NCBI GenBank assembly: GCA_030037905.1
Contig: JASHPX010000064.1
Location: 1 to 51,036 of the forward strand
Direction of reading: 5' to 3'
Origin: Gammaproteobacteria bacterium
Lineage (GTDB): Bacteria > Pseudomonadota > Gammaproteobacteria > Steroidobacterales > Steroidobacteraceae
DNA: 51,036 bases
The translations under genes were made by a program, and so were the position numbers. Shown piece by piece: positions 39,730-48,102 of the stretch. Position 1 is the stretch's first letter. Each line of letters begins with the position of its first letter. The notes beneath the pieces were generated by a model. That model saw nothing but the letters and a program-made list of their open reading frames with translations. It was not told the origin of the DNA and did no database searches.

Positions 39730-40056
39730 GTGGGTTCTGACGACATAGAATCGACGCTGACCGACCGCTACCAGACGACGGTGCCGGATGCCGTGCGTCG
39801 CACACTCAAATTGCGCAAGCGCGATCGGATCCGCTATGTGGTAAGGCCTGATGGGGCCGTGCTCTTGACTCGTGCTGAAAGCGCCGGTGAGAACGATCCG
39901 GTGATGGGCAAATTCCTGGCCTTCCTGGCGCACGATATGAAGACTCATCCGGAACGGATTCGAGGCGTCAGTCTCACCCTTGTGCGGCGCGCACGGTCCC
40001 TGGTCAGGGGCGTCAAAATCGATCTGGACGCGCCGCTTCCCTCCGAGGATGAATGA
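39730..40056 (+). CDS. prlF: PrlF (SohA)-type antitoxin
   Basis: 108 residues from GTG 39730. The N-terminal AbrB-like swapped-hairpin domain reads STLTDRYQTTVPDAVRRTLKLRKRDRIRYVVRPDGAVLL, and the C-terminal part (DPVMGKFLAFLAHDMKTHPERI) is the toxin-binding segment of PrlF antitoxins. It overlaps the toxin start by four bases (ATGA), antitoxin first, as in E. coli prlF-yhaV. It neutralises YhaV and represses the operon, probably through the palindrome at 39699-39722. Intact. Confidence 0.85.
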   Translation: MGSDDIESTLTDRYQTTVPDAVRRTLKLRKRDRIRYVVRPDGAVLLTRAESAGENDPVMGKFLAFLAHDMKTHPERIRGVSLTLVRRARSLVRGVKIDLDAPLPSEDE

Positions 40057-40559
40057 CCGGTGCTGCCGACCCTCCACTGGTGATCAGGGGATGGTCGATT
40101 TTTGCGCACGCTGCGTTCCTCGACACATTTGAGGCACTGGTCGCCGAGGTCGAACGTCTCCGGGTCAAAGACGCCGAGGGATACACCGCGAAAAGCCAGA
40201 CAAAGCGCCTCGCCGCCATCGTCAAGCTGGCCTTCGAGATCATTCCGCAGGACCCGACGCGCTCGGAGTACCGACAGGGTGCATCGCTTGGTGGTGAATA
40301 TAAACACTGGTTTCGAGCGAAGTTCTTTCAGCGGTATCGACTCTTCTTCCGCTATCACCTCGAGAGTCGCATCATCATTTTCGCTTGGGTGAATGACGAG
40401 CACACAAAGCGCGCGTATGAGAGCGATTCTGATGCATATCGCGCCTTTCGTCGGATGCCCAAGAGCGGAAGTCCGCCGGACGACTGGAGCCGGCTGTTGA
40501 CTGAGGCGAAAGCCCAGATCAAGCGTACACGCGCAGCCCGGGATCGGACCGGTGCCTAG
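40053..40559 (+). CDS. yhaV: YhaV-type ribonuclease toxin
   Basis: 168 residues. RelE-superfamily YhaV hallmarks: GWSIFAHAAFLDTFEALVAEVERLR, KRLAAIVKLAFEIIPQDPTRSEYRQGASLG, YKHWFRAKFFQRYRLFFRYHLESRIIIFAWVNDE and YAFRRML-like DAYRAFRRMPKSGSPPDDW. YhaV cleaves mRNA and slows growth when free. Length slightly above the E. coli protein because of a C-terminal basic tail. The stop overlaps the convergent dienelactone hydrolase stop by four bases. Intact. Confidence 0.85.
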   Translation: MTGAADPPLVIRGWSIFAHAAFLDTFEALVAEVERLRVKDAEGYTAKSQTKRLAAIVKLAFEIIPQDPTRSEYRQGASLGGEYKHWFRAKFFQRYRLFFRYHLESRIIIFAWVNDEHTKRAYESDSDAYRAFRRMPKSGSPPDDWSRLLTEAKAQIKRTRAARDRTGA

Positions 40560-41293
40560 TGCTTGAGTTTTGCGTCCAGCAGCGCGAGTAGCGACTGCCA
40601 GTGCCGCTCGGTGCAGGCGGCGTCGTAGACCGGGAAGTCGCGCATCACCCAGCCGTGCTTGGCCGGATAGGTCTCGATCTTGTGATCGACGTGCGCCTTG
40701 GTGAGCGCGTCCTCCAGGCGCTGTTTCATCTCATCCGGGAAGCTCTGATCCTCGATCGCGCCGGCGACATAGACGCGCGCCTGCATTTTTCCGGCGAGGC
40801 GGTGCGGACTGTCGGGCTCCTCGGTGGCGAGGCGGCCGCCGTGATAGGACGCCGCGGCGGCGATGCGCTCGGGGTAGGTGCCGGCGGCCGTTAGCGACAT
40901 CAGCCCGCCCATGCAATAGCCGGTGGTTCCAACCGGGCCGGGCTTGACGTCACGTTGGGCAGCAATGTAGTCCAGAAATGCTTTCGTATCGGACATGACG
41001 TTCGCGGGCGAGGCAGGTCCGAAGAATTTCTCGAACAGCACCTTGCGCTTCTCCGGGTCGGAGAACGTGGTGTGCGGATCCATCGGTTCATAGGGCCCGG
41101 AGCGGTAGAACAGATCGGGCAGCAGCACATAGTAACCGCTCCTGGCCAGTCGCTCGCCGATCTCGAGCATCACGGGCCGGATGCCGAGGCCGTCCATGAA
41201 TACCAGCACGGCCGGCCAGGGGCCATTGCCGGCGGGCTTGTAGACATAGCTCGGGCAGGTGCCGTCCCGTGTCTTGATCTGGATGGTGCTCAT
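40556..41293 (-). CDS. dienelactone hydrolase family protein
   Basis: 245 residues from ATG 41293. Alpha/beta-hydrolase with Cys nucleophile: GYCMGG elbow in TTGYCMGGLMSLTA, the Asp region AGAIEDQSFPDEMK, and His in YPAKHGWVMRD, the Cys-Asp-His triad of dienelactone hydrolases. PAVLVFMDGLGIRPVM marks the first strand and oxyanion region. Dienelactone hydrolase cleaves 4-carboxymethylenebutenolide in chloroaromatic degradation, but family members act on other esters, and no such pathway is nearby. It overlaps the upstream kinase stop by four bases, so it belongs to the two-component operon. Confidence 0.85.
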   Translation of the reverse strand: MSTIQIKTRDGTCPSYVYKPAGNGPWPAVLVFMDGLGIRPVMLEIGERLARSGYYVLLPDLFYRSGPYEPMDPHTTFSDPEKRKVLFEKFFGPASPANVMSDTKAFLDYIAAQRDVKPGPVGTTGYCMGGLMSLTAAGTYPERIAAAASYHGGRLATEEPDSPHRLAGKMQARVYVAGAIEDQSFPDEMKQRLEDALTKAHVDHKIETYPAKHGWVMRDFPVYDAACTERHWQSLLALLDAKLKH

Positions 41294-42684
41294 GGATGTT
41301 CTTCTACCACGCCTTTGAGGGGCTGCTCTTTTACCACACTCGGCCCGGAATTTCCTGCGGCGCCGGGACGAGACGCTGCGCCGGGCAGCGTCAGCTCGAA
41401 GGTCGTACCGCGTGGATGACGGGCCGCAACCTCGAGCTGCCCGCCATGCGCCAGCGCAATTTGTCGCGCCAACGTGAGCCCGATGCCCGATCCGTCGCTC
41501 TTGGTGGAATAGAACGGCGTGAAGATACGGTCCTGTTCGCCAGGCGCGATCCCGCGGCCGCTGTCGGCGACGGTCAGGAAGATGCGCCCGTCGCGCTGCT
41601 CGCAAGCGACGCTCACACGCGCGTCCGCCGTGCCTGCGGTGGCGTCGAGGGCGTTACGCAGCAGGTTGATCACGGCCTGCTCGAGCAGTCGCGCATCCGC
41701 GCGGCATGACAGCTCCGCGGGAGCGACATGGCTCGCGTAGCTCACGCCACGCTCGCGAAAGGTACCTGCCATGAGCCGTTCGATGCCCGAGAGGAAATCG
41801 GCGATACGTAACGGTTGCAGATCGGGCGTCGGCAGCTGCGCGAGCAGCCGATAGCGCTCCACGAACTCCATGAGGCCACGGCTCCTGCGCCGGATGGCCT
41901 CCAGCGCGCCAGCGATCTCCGCGCTGGCCGAGGCGCCGTGCTCGCGCTGCACGCTCTGCTGCAGCAGCGCCTCGAGACTCTCGGAGAGAGAGGCGATCGG
42001 TGTGAGCGAGTTCATGATCTCGTGCGCCAGCACCTGCGCCACGTCCTGCCAGCCCTGGACTTGCACGGCGTCGAGCTCGCCGGCAATGCGTTGCAGAGCG
42101 ATGAGACGCCGCGCCGGCTGTGCGGGCGTCGAGAACTGCGCGACGGACACGAACAGGCGGCGCCCCTCTGCGAGAGTCACGACCTGACGCGTGCCGGGAG
42201 CGAGTGACAGGAGTCGTTCTGCACCGGCGGCACCGATAGCCGCGACGTCCGCCAGGCGATAGACGTCGCGAGTGGCGAGCCGCCTTGCCGCGCGATTCGC
42301 CACGGTGACGCGACCGCCATCCTCGACGACGAACAGCGCCGTGGCCACGGTATCGAGCAGGGTCTGGTGATACTCGATCTGCTGCGACCATCGGGTAGGC
42401 TGTCCGACGTCGATGTCGGGCTCGTGACCGGCGTCGCTGCCGGTCAGCCGATCGAGCCGACCGAACCGACCGACGGCCTTCATCAGATCGACGCCGACCA
42501 GGACGGCCACTCCGATGATCACGAGCGTGGTGGCGTACAGGTGAGTGGTGAGCAGTAGCCGCAGAGCGAGCGCGGCAAGTGCTGTGATGACCAGCGTACG
42601 CAGCGCGATGCCGAGCGCGAACAGGCGTACGGATGGCACGAGCGCACGGGTGGCGCCTGCGTCTGGGAATGCTCTATAAGCCAT
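41290..42684 (-). CDS. NtrY-like sensor histidine kinase
   Basis: 464 residues. Two N-terminal membrane helices (about 20-45 and 50-68), a PAS-like segment around 105-200 (LLDTVATALFVVEDGGRVTVANRAARRL), HisKA with His221 in VLAHEIMNSLTPIASLSE, N-box LLRNALDATAG, G1 DSGRGIAP and G2 SDGSGIGLTLARQI. The AHEIMNSLTPI H-box is that of NtrY-type kinases. Partner response regulator is upstream with 11-base overlap; dienelactone hydrolase follows. Full length apart from a Pro/Glu-rich tail. Kinases of this kind often regulate adjacent MacB-type exporters. Confidence 0.9.
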   Translation of the reverse strand: MAYRAFPDAGATRALVPSVRLFALGIALRTLVITALAALALRLLLTTHLYATTLVIIGVAVLVGVDLMKAVGRFGRLDRLTGSDAGHEPDIDVGQPTRWSQQIEYHQTLLDTVATALFVVEDGGRVTVANRAARRLATRDVYRLADVAAIGAAGAERLLSLAPGTRQVVTLAEGRRLFVSVAQFSTPAQPARRLIALQRIAGELDAVQVQGWQDVAQVLAHEIMNSLTPIASLSESLEALLQQSVQREHGASASAEIAGALEAIRRRSRGLMEFVERYRLLAQLPTPDLQPLRIADFLSGIERLMAGTFRERGVSYASHVAPAELSCRADARLLEQAVINLLRNALDATAGTADARVSVACEQRDGRIFLTVADSGRGIAPGEQDRIFTPFYSTKSDGSGIGLTLARQIALAHGGQLEVAARHPRGTTFELTLPGAASRPGAAGNSGPSVVKEQPLKGVVEEHP

Positions 42685-43228
42685 ACTTGCTCATGCGGCG
42701 GTAGAGTGCGGGGCGGCTCAGGCCCAGTGCAGCGGCGGCGAGGGAAACGTTGCCCTCGTGACGCGTGAGCGCGCGCTCTATGGCGCGGCGCTCGAGCTCA
42801 TCGAGCCGCAAGGTCTCGGCGTCACGGCGCTCGCGTGTCAGTGTTGCCGCGGCCAGCACGGCGGCGACGAGCTTGTCGTTGTGCCAGGGCTTGAGTATGA
42901 AGTCGGCCGCGCCGCGCTTGAGTGCCTCGACCGCGAGCGCGACGCCGCCGTAGGCGGTCATGAGCACGATGCTGAGTGTCGGATCGAGCTCGTGCATCTG
43001 CCCGAGCGCCCGCAGGCCGTCGTCGCCGCTGCGCTCGCCGGTCACGAAATTCATATCGAGTAGCGCCACGTCGAAGGAGCTCGCGGTGAGCAGCGCCGGC
43101 AGCTGTGTGGTCGTGGTGGTCGTCTCGATGCGTCCGGCATGCGGCGCGAGCGCGATGCGCGCCGCGCGCAGTACGTCCACATCATCCTCGGCGATGAGAA
43201 TCGTCGCTGCGGCCGCCATGCTCATCAT
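42674..43228 (-). CDS. response regulator, receiver + Fis-type HTH (no AAA+ domain)
   Basis: 184 residues from ATG 43228 (43225 or 43219 also possible). Receiver domain 8-125 with acidic ILIAEDD, Asp58 in VALLDMNF, Thr91 in MTAYGG and Lys113 in FILKPWHND. C-terminal Fis-like HTH 145-182 (ERRAIERALTRHEGNVSLAAAALGLSRPALYRRM). The sigma54-interacting AAA+ domain of NtrC is missing, so this is the RegA/PrrA/ActR layout. It should act as a simple DNA-binding regulator, most likely on the divergent exporter operon through the dyad at 43352-43367. Confidence 0.85.
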   Translation of the reverse strand: MMSMAAAATILIAEDDVDVLRAARIALAPHAGRIETTTTTTQLPALLTASSFDVALLDMNFVTGERSGDDGLRALGQMHELDPTLSIVLMTAYGGVALAVEALKRGAADFILKPWHNDKLVAAVLAAATLTRERRDAETLRLDELERRAIERALTRHEGNVSLAAAALGLSRPALYRRMSKYGL

Positions 43229-43351
43229 GCGCGCGAGCGTAAGCCGCCGGCCGCGCGCGCGACAAGCACGCGGGGCGCGAGCGCCAGCGGGGCCTCGCGG
43301 CCCCGGATCGCGCGGCGCACGGATCGACGCACGGTTCGGCGCGCACGCCAG

Positions 43352-43450
43352 TGTCCACTTTCGGACAGCGCGCCGCGCTGGGCGCTCCTGTCTCGACGCT
43401 AAGTGCCTGAGCGCCAAGGCGTTTGAGCGGCTGGGATTGCGCCGTACACT
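43352..43450 (+). promoter_or_regulatory. divergent control region of TCS and exporter operons
   Basis: TGTCC (43352-43356) and GGACA (43363-43367) form a dyad with a 6-base spacer, a plausible response-regulator site. Downstream, TTGAGC (43423-43428), 16 bp, TACACT (43445-43450) is a candidate sigma70 promoter for the HlyD gene, whose ATG is 26 bp further on. The rest of the 247-bp gap is GC-rich with no gene. Confidence 0.45.
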
Positions 43451-43475
43451 GCTCGGGCGGCGGAGACTGTTCGCA

Positions 43476-44849
43476 ATGAATCATGTCATGGATCGTCCGA
43501 TCGTACGACGATGGTGGCAGCGCCGGATCTGGTGGCGCTCGGGCGCGTTCGTCGCAGCGGTGGCGCTGCTGGTGGCGACGGGGCTGCTGCTCGGGCATCC
43601 CGAGCGCAGCGTGCGGCTGGCCGAGGCGAGCGTCACGATCGCGACCGCGCGGCGCGCGGTGTTTCACGATTTCATCCCGCTGCGCGGGATGGTGACCGCG
43701 CTCAACACCGTGTATGTGGATGCGCCGGAGGGTGGACGCGTGGAACGCGTGCTCGCGCAGGCCGGCGATGAGGTGCATGCCGGGCAGCCGCTGGTACAAC
43801 TGACCAATACCGATCTGGTGCTCGATGTGCTGGACCGCGAGGGTCGTTTGGTCGAATCGATCACGGAGCTGCAGACCTACCAGACGCAGCTGGAGCAGAA
43901 TCGTGTCGCCAACGAGAAGGCGCTTGCGCAGATCGACTACAACATCGTCAGTACGCGTCGAGCGCTCGAGCGGCGCAAACCGCTGCTCGCCGAGCACTCG
44001 ATCAATCAGGAAGCGGTCGACCGGCTGCAGGATCAGCTCGACCTCGATACGAAGCTGCGGCCGATGCAGGCGGCGAGCAACCGCATCCAGGAGGGACTGC
44101 GCGTCACGCAGCTGCCGCAGATCCGCCGGCAGCTCGCCACGCTGCAGCAGGACGTGAAGCTCACGCATGCGACACTCGATGACCTGACGGCGCGTGCGCC
44201 GGTGTCGGGGCGGCTGACCTCCATGGATCTGAAGGTCGGTGAGACCCTCGACCGTAACGGTCGCTTCGCGGTGATCACGCCGGACACCGGCTACAAGCTC
44301 TCCGCGGCGATCGATGAGTACTATCTCGCGCGCGTGCGCGTGGGGCAGCGAGCCGACGTGGTGGTCGATGCGGCGGATGACGTGGGCTATGGGGCGGCGC
44401 GGGACATTGAGGGGGCGCGGGACACTGAGGAGGCACGGGACACTGAGGAGGGGGGACGTGACGCAGCAACTGGCGAGCGCGATTGGCCGCTCATCGTCAC
44501 CCGCATCTATCCGCAGGTGAAGGATGGGATGTTCAACGTGGATCTGCGTTTCCTCGGCGGCCAGCCCGCCGGTCTCGTGCCGGGAGAGGCGCTCGAGGGC
44601 AAGCTGGCCCTCGGTGCGGATACGCTCGCGACGGTGCTGCCGGCGGGGGCATTCCTGGAGCGCACCGGCGGCAGCTGGGTGTTCGTATTGAGCGCCGATG
44701 GACGCACGGCACATCGGCGCACGATAGAGGTCGGCCGGCGCAGCGCCGAGCAACTGGAGATCCTTGCAGGGCTCGCGCCGGGCGAGCGGGCCATCGTTTC
44801 CGACTACACCGGGCTGGACAACATCGAGCGCATCGATCTGGTGCGATGA
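43476..44849 (+). CDS. HlyD-family periplasmic adaptor of a MacB-type exporter
   Basis: 457 residues from ATG 43476 (ATG 43488 also possible). One N-terminal TM helix (GAFVAAVALLVATGLLLG), then the lipoyl/hairpin domains (FIPLRGMVTALNTVYVDAPEGGRVERVLAQAGDEVHAGQPLVQL), a long coiled coil (DREGRLVESITELQTYQTQLEQNRV...) and GRLTSMDLKVGETL. An insertion ARDIEGARDTEEARDTEE, encoded by an 18-bp tandem repeat (44397-44450), interrupts the beta-barrel domain. It bridges the ABC/FtsX complex and an outer-membrane channel not found here. First gene of the exporter operon; 41 bp before the ATPase. Confidence 0.85.
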   Translation: MNHVMDRPIVRRWWQRRIWWRSGAFVAAVALLVATGLLLGHPERSVRLAEASVTIATARRAVFHDFIPLRGMVTALNTVYVDAPEGGRVERVLAQAGDEVHAGQPLVQLTNTDLVLDVLDREGRLVESITELQTYQTQLEQNRVANEKALAQIDYNIVSTRRALERRKPLLAEHSINQEAVDRLQDQLDLDTKLRPMQAASNRIQEGLRVTQLPQIRRQLATLQQDVKLTHATLDDLTARAPVSGRLTSMDLKVGETLDRNGRFAVITPDTGYKLSAAIDEYYLARVRVGQRADVVVDAADDVGYGAARDIEGARDTEEARDTEEGGRDAATGERDWPLIVTRIYPQVKDGMFNVDLRFLGGQPAGLVPGEALEGKLALGADTLATVLPAGAFLERTGGSWVFVLSADGRTAHRRTIEVGRRSAEQLEILAGLAPGERAIVSDYTGLDNIERIDLVR

Positions 44850-44890
44850 GCTTGCCGCCGCGATGAGCTTGCCGCCACAGAGGAGGAGTG

Positions 44891-45571
44891 ATGCTGAAAC
44901 TGGAGCAGGTCTGCAAGAGCTATCGCACGACCGAGGTCGAGACGCGTGCGCTGGACGGCGTGTCGTTCGAGGTGGCAGCGGGTGAATTCCTCGCCATCAT
45001 GGGGCCGTCGGGCTGCGGCAAGTCGACGCTGCTGAATATCCTCGGACTGCTCGATAGCCCGAGCGGCGGCACATACCAGTTCATGGGGGAGGACGTATCG
45101 CGCGCCTCCGAGCAGCACCTGACGGTGCTGCGGCGAGCGGCGGTAGGTTTCATCTTCCAGAGCTTCAACCTGATCGACGACCTGACGGTGGCCGAGAACG
45201 TGGAGGTCGCGCTGATCTACCGGCGCGTGCCCGGGGCGGAGCGGCGGCGACGCATCCGCGAGGCGCTCGAGCTCGTCGGCATCGAGCACCGCGCGCGCCA
45301 CCGGCCGCAGCAGCTCTCCGGTGGCCAGCAGCAGCGCGTGGCGATCGCCCGGGCGCTGGTGTCCCGGCCGAAGCTGGTGCTCGCCGATGAGCCGACCGGC
45401 AATTTGGACAGTAGCAATGGCGATGCGGTGATGGGATTACTCAGCACGGTCGCGAAGGGGGGCACGACCGTGGTGATGGTCACCCACTCGCTCACCTACG
45501 CCGCAGCGGCGCAGCGCACGGTGAAGCTGCTCGACGGTCGCGTGGTCAGTGAGACGCTGCTGGCGGCCTGA
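44891..45571 (+). CDS. MacB/LolD-type ABC ATPase
   Basis: 226 residues from ATG 44891, AGGAGG at 44881-44886. Walker [10 protein letters not shown] (38-46), Q-loop FQSFNL, signature LSGGQQQR (141-148), Walker [13 protein letters not shown] (161-172), switch His VTHS (198). This matches the MacB/LolD/FtsE class that drives FtsX-type permeases mechanically. It is followed by two complete FtsX permease genes and a third partial one, so it probably powers several permeases in turn, or one heteromeric complex. The spacing to the first permease is 23 bp. Intact. Confidence 0.9.
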   Translation: MLKLEQVCKSYRTTEVETRALDGVSFEVAAGEFLAIMGPSGCGKSTLLNILGLLDSPSGGTYQFMGEDVSRASEQHLTVLRRAAVGFIFQSFNLIDDLTVAENVEVALIYRRVPGAERRRRIREALELVGIEHRARHRPQQLSGGQQQRVAIARALVSRPKLVLADEPTGNLDSSNGDAVMGLLSTVAKGGTTVVMVTHSLTYAAAAQRTVKLLDGRVVSETLLAA

Positions 45572-45594
45572 GGGCTGTCGGCCGCGTGAGCGCC

Positions 45595-48084
45595 ATGCTG
45601 CGTAACTACTGGCTGACGGCACTGCGCAATCTCTCGCGCCACCGGCTCTATGCGGCCATCAACATCATCGGGCTTGCGCTCGGCCTGGCGGCGGTGATCC
45701 TCATCGGCCTGTACCTGCGGGACGAGTTCAGCTACGACCACTGGATCCCCGGTTACCGGCAGGTCTATCGGGTCGCGCTGCAGCTGCAGTTCGGCAATCT
45801 GCGTGAACCGCCCTCGGCGGGGGCTGCCGCACCGGCGGCAGGCTGGCTGAAGCAGGATTTTCCACAGATCGCGGCCGCCGGGCGCATGCAGGCGGACGAC
45901 AGAGTGCTTCGGCGCGGGATCACGAGCGAGCGCGGGATCGTGAGTGACCGCGGCGTCGAGAGCGAGCGCGTAAGAATCTACTGGACGGATCCGGAACTCT
46001 TCGATGTGCTGCCGCTGCCGGCGCTCAGTGGTAACCCGCGCCGTGCACTCGAGCAGCCCGACGGGTTGGTGCTGACCGAGCGCATGGCGCGCCGCTTCTT
46101 CGGTCGCGCCGATCCGATCGGCGAGACGCTCGACCTGGACGGTACGCAACCGTTCCGCGTGGGCGCCGTACTCCGAAATCTACCGACGGAGACTCATCTG
46201 GACAGCGAGATCTTCCTGTCGTCGAGTTCGCCGGTCTCGGCGCTGCCACCGGTGAGTGCTCCAATCCCCCGAAATACGGCCTTTGATGCGCTGACGAGTG
46301 CTCTGACCTACGTGCGGCTGCGGCCGGGCAGCGATCCGCGCGCGCTGGCACGTGCGCTGCCGGCGATGATTCTGCGGCACGTACAGGTCCCGCGCGGACC
46401 GAACGGTGCACCCCTATTCCCATTGCCGCGCATCCTGCTGCAGCCGCTGACGGACATTCACTTCGTGCCGGCAGGACTGCATGCGATGAAGCCCGCGAGC
46501 AGTCTCACCGCGGATTACGCGCTGGGTGCAGTCGGGGCGCTGATCGTCTTGATCGCCGTGTTCAACTTCGTGAACCTCATGACCGCGCGCGCCGCGCGCC
46601 GGGCCGTAGAAGTCGGCGTGCGCAAGGTCGCGGGCGCGAGCCGCGGCGATCTGCTCCGCCAGTTCCTGGGGGAATCACTGCTGGCCGCGGTGCTCGCGGG
46701 CATCGTCGCCGTCGCGCTGACCGAGCTGCTCGTGCCGTGGCTCAACGCGCTGCTGTCGCGCCAGATCGTATTTGCCTGGTGGCGCGAGCCGGACACCGCG
46801 GGCGCGATCGCGGTGCTGATCCTTGCAACCGGCCTGCTCGGAGGGCTGTATCCGGCGCTGGTGCTGGCAGGCTTTCCACCCACCGCGGTGCTGCGGGGTG
46901 GTCCGCTGCCGCCGCAGGGTCGCGCGGTCGTACGCCGGAGCCTCGTGGTCGCGCAATTTGCGATCCTCATCGGCCTGATCTTCACCACGGTCGTGGTCTA
47001 TCGGCAGCTGCGCTTCTCGACCAACGAGAGCCTGCGGTTCGATGCGGACCAGGTGCTTGCCATCCGCACCGACTGCCGCAACGCCTTGCAGAATGAGATC
47101 CGGGCACTGCCGGGTGTGAGGAGCGCCGCGTGCACCAACGTGCTGTTCGGCGTTACCGGAGGCATCACCTCGGTGATCGCAGTACCTCACCAGCTGCAGC
47201 CTCCCTATGCATTGTTGATTGCCAACGTGGACACGGGGTTGCTGGAGCTGCTCGGCGTCAGGCCGCTCGCGGGCCGTTTTTTCTCCGATGCGCATCCAGC
47301 AGACCTGACCCAGCCCGTGGTGGGACCGCCATACCAGTTTCTGGGCGCGGGAGGCACTCTCGTCATCAACGAGACCGCCGCGCGCAGGCTCGGATTCGCT
47401 TCCGCACAGGCTGCGGTCGGGCACACCGCGACGGTTCCTGGACTGCGCGGAGGCGCATCGCTGCCGATCATCGGAGTCGCTCCGGACATGCGCCTGCAAG
47501 GGGTGAGGAACGAGGTGCTGCCGACGTTCTACCGCCTGCAGCATGAATACAGCTATTTGCTGGTCAAGCTCGCCGGCCGGCAGATACCCGAAACACTGAG
47601 CGCAATCGATGGGCTCTGGCAGAGGCTGGGCACGGGACAGCCGATCGATCGCTCGTTTCTCGATAGCGACATCCAGGCGCTGTACCTGGACGTCACGCGC
47701 GAGGCGGAGGTGCTCTCGGGCTGCGCGGCGCTGGCGATCTTCATCGCCTGCCTCGGCCTGTTCGGCCTGGCGGCTTTCATGGCCGAACAGCGCACGCGCG
47801 AGATCGGCGTGCGCAAGGCGATGGGGGCAACCACCGGCGATATCCTGCGGCTGCTGCTGTGGCAGTTCAGCCAGCCGGTGGTGATTGCCAATGTGGTGGC
47901 GTGGCCGGTGGCGGGATACCTCATGAGCCGCTGGCTGCGGGGGTTCTATTATCACGTGGCGCTGAGCTGGTGGTTGTTCGCGGCGGCGGGAGCCGCAGCG
48001 CTCACAGTGGCGCTGGCGACGGTGGGCGCACATGCCTACGCGGTGGCGCGCGAGCGGCCGGTGAGCGCGCTGCGCTATGAGTGA
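45595..48084 (+). CDS. FtsX/MacB-type permease, copy 1
   Basis: 829 residues from ATG 45595 (GTG 45586 possible). N-terminal TM1 with MacB_PCD (YAAINIIGLALGLAAVILIGLYLRDEFSYDHWIPGYRQVYR), a periplasmic domain, TM bundle about 300-470 with the FtsX-like stretch FNFVNLMTARAARRAVEVGVRKVAGASRGDLLRQFLGES, a second periplasmic domain and a C-terminal bundle (MAEQRTREIGVRKAMGATTGDILRLLLWQF...). The duplicated plan of two FtsX units gives about eight helices. It carries an 18-bp tandem repeat at 45913-45966 (RGIxSER). Exports peptides, lipids or siderophores in relatives; substrate unknown. 18 bp before copy 2. Confidence 0.85.
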   Translation: MLRNYWLTALRNLSRHRLYAAINIIGLALGLAAVILIGLYLRDEFSYDHWIPGYRQVYRVALQLQFGNLREPPSAGAAAPAAGWLKQDFPQIAAAGRMQADDRVLRRGITSERGIVSDRGVESERVRIYWTDPELFDVLPLPALSGNPRRALEQPDGLVLTERMARRFFGRADPIGETLDLDGTQPFRVGAVLRNLPTETHLDSEIFLSSSSPVSALPPVSAPIPRNTAFDALTSALTYVRLRPGSDPRALARALPAMILRHVQVPRGPNGAPLFPLPRILLQPLTDIHFVPAGLHAMKPASSLTADYALGAVGALIVLIAVFNFVNLMTARAARRAVEVGVRKVAGASRGDLLRQFLGESLLAAVLAGIVAVALTELLVPWLNALLSRQIVFAWWREPDTAGAIAVLILATGLLGGLYPALVLAGFPPTAVLRGGPLPPQGRAVVRRSLVVAQFAILIGLIFTTVVVYRQLRFSTNESLRFDADQVLAIRTDCRNALQNEIRALPGVRSAACTNVLFGVTGGITSVIAVPHQLQPPYALLIANVDTGLLELLGVRPLAGRFFSDAHPADLTQPVVGPPYQFLGAGGTLVINETAARRLGFASAQAAVGHTATVPGLRGGASLPIIGVAPDMRLQGVRNEVLPTFYRLQHEYSYLLVKLAGRQIPETLSAIDGLWQRLGTGQPIDRSFLDSDIQALYLDVTREAEVLSGCAALAIFIACLGLFGLAAFMAEQRTREIGVRKAMGATTGDILRLLLWQFSQPVVIANVVAWPVAGYLMSRWLRGFYYHVALSWWLFAAAGAAALTVALATVGAHAYAVARERPVSALRYE

Positions 48085-48102
48085 TCGGCGAGGCTGAGCC
48101 GG

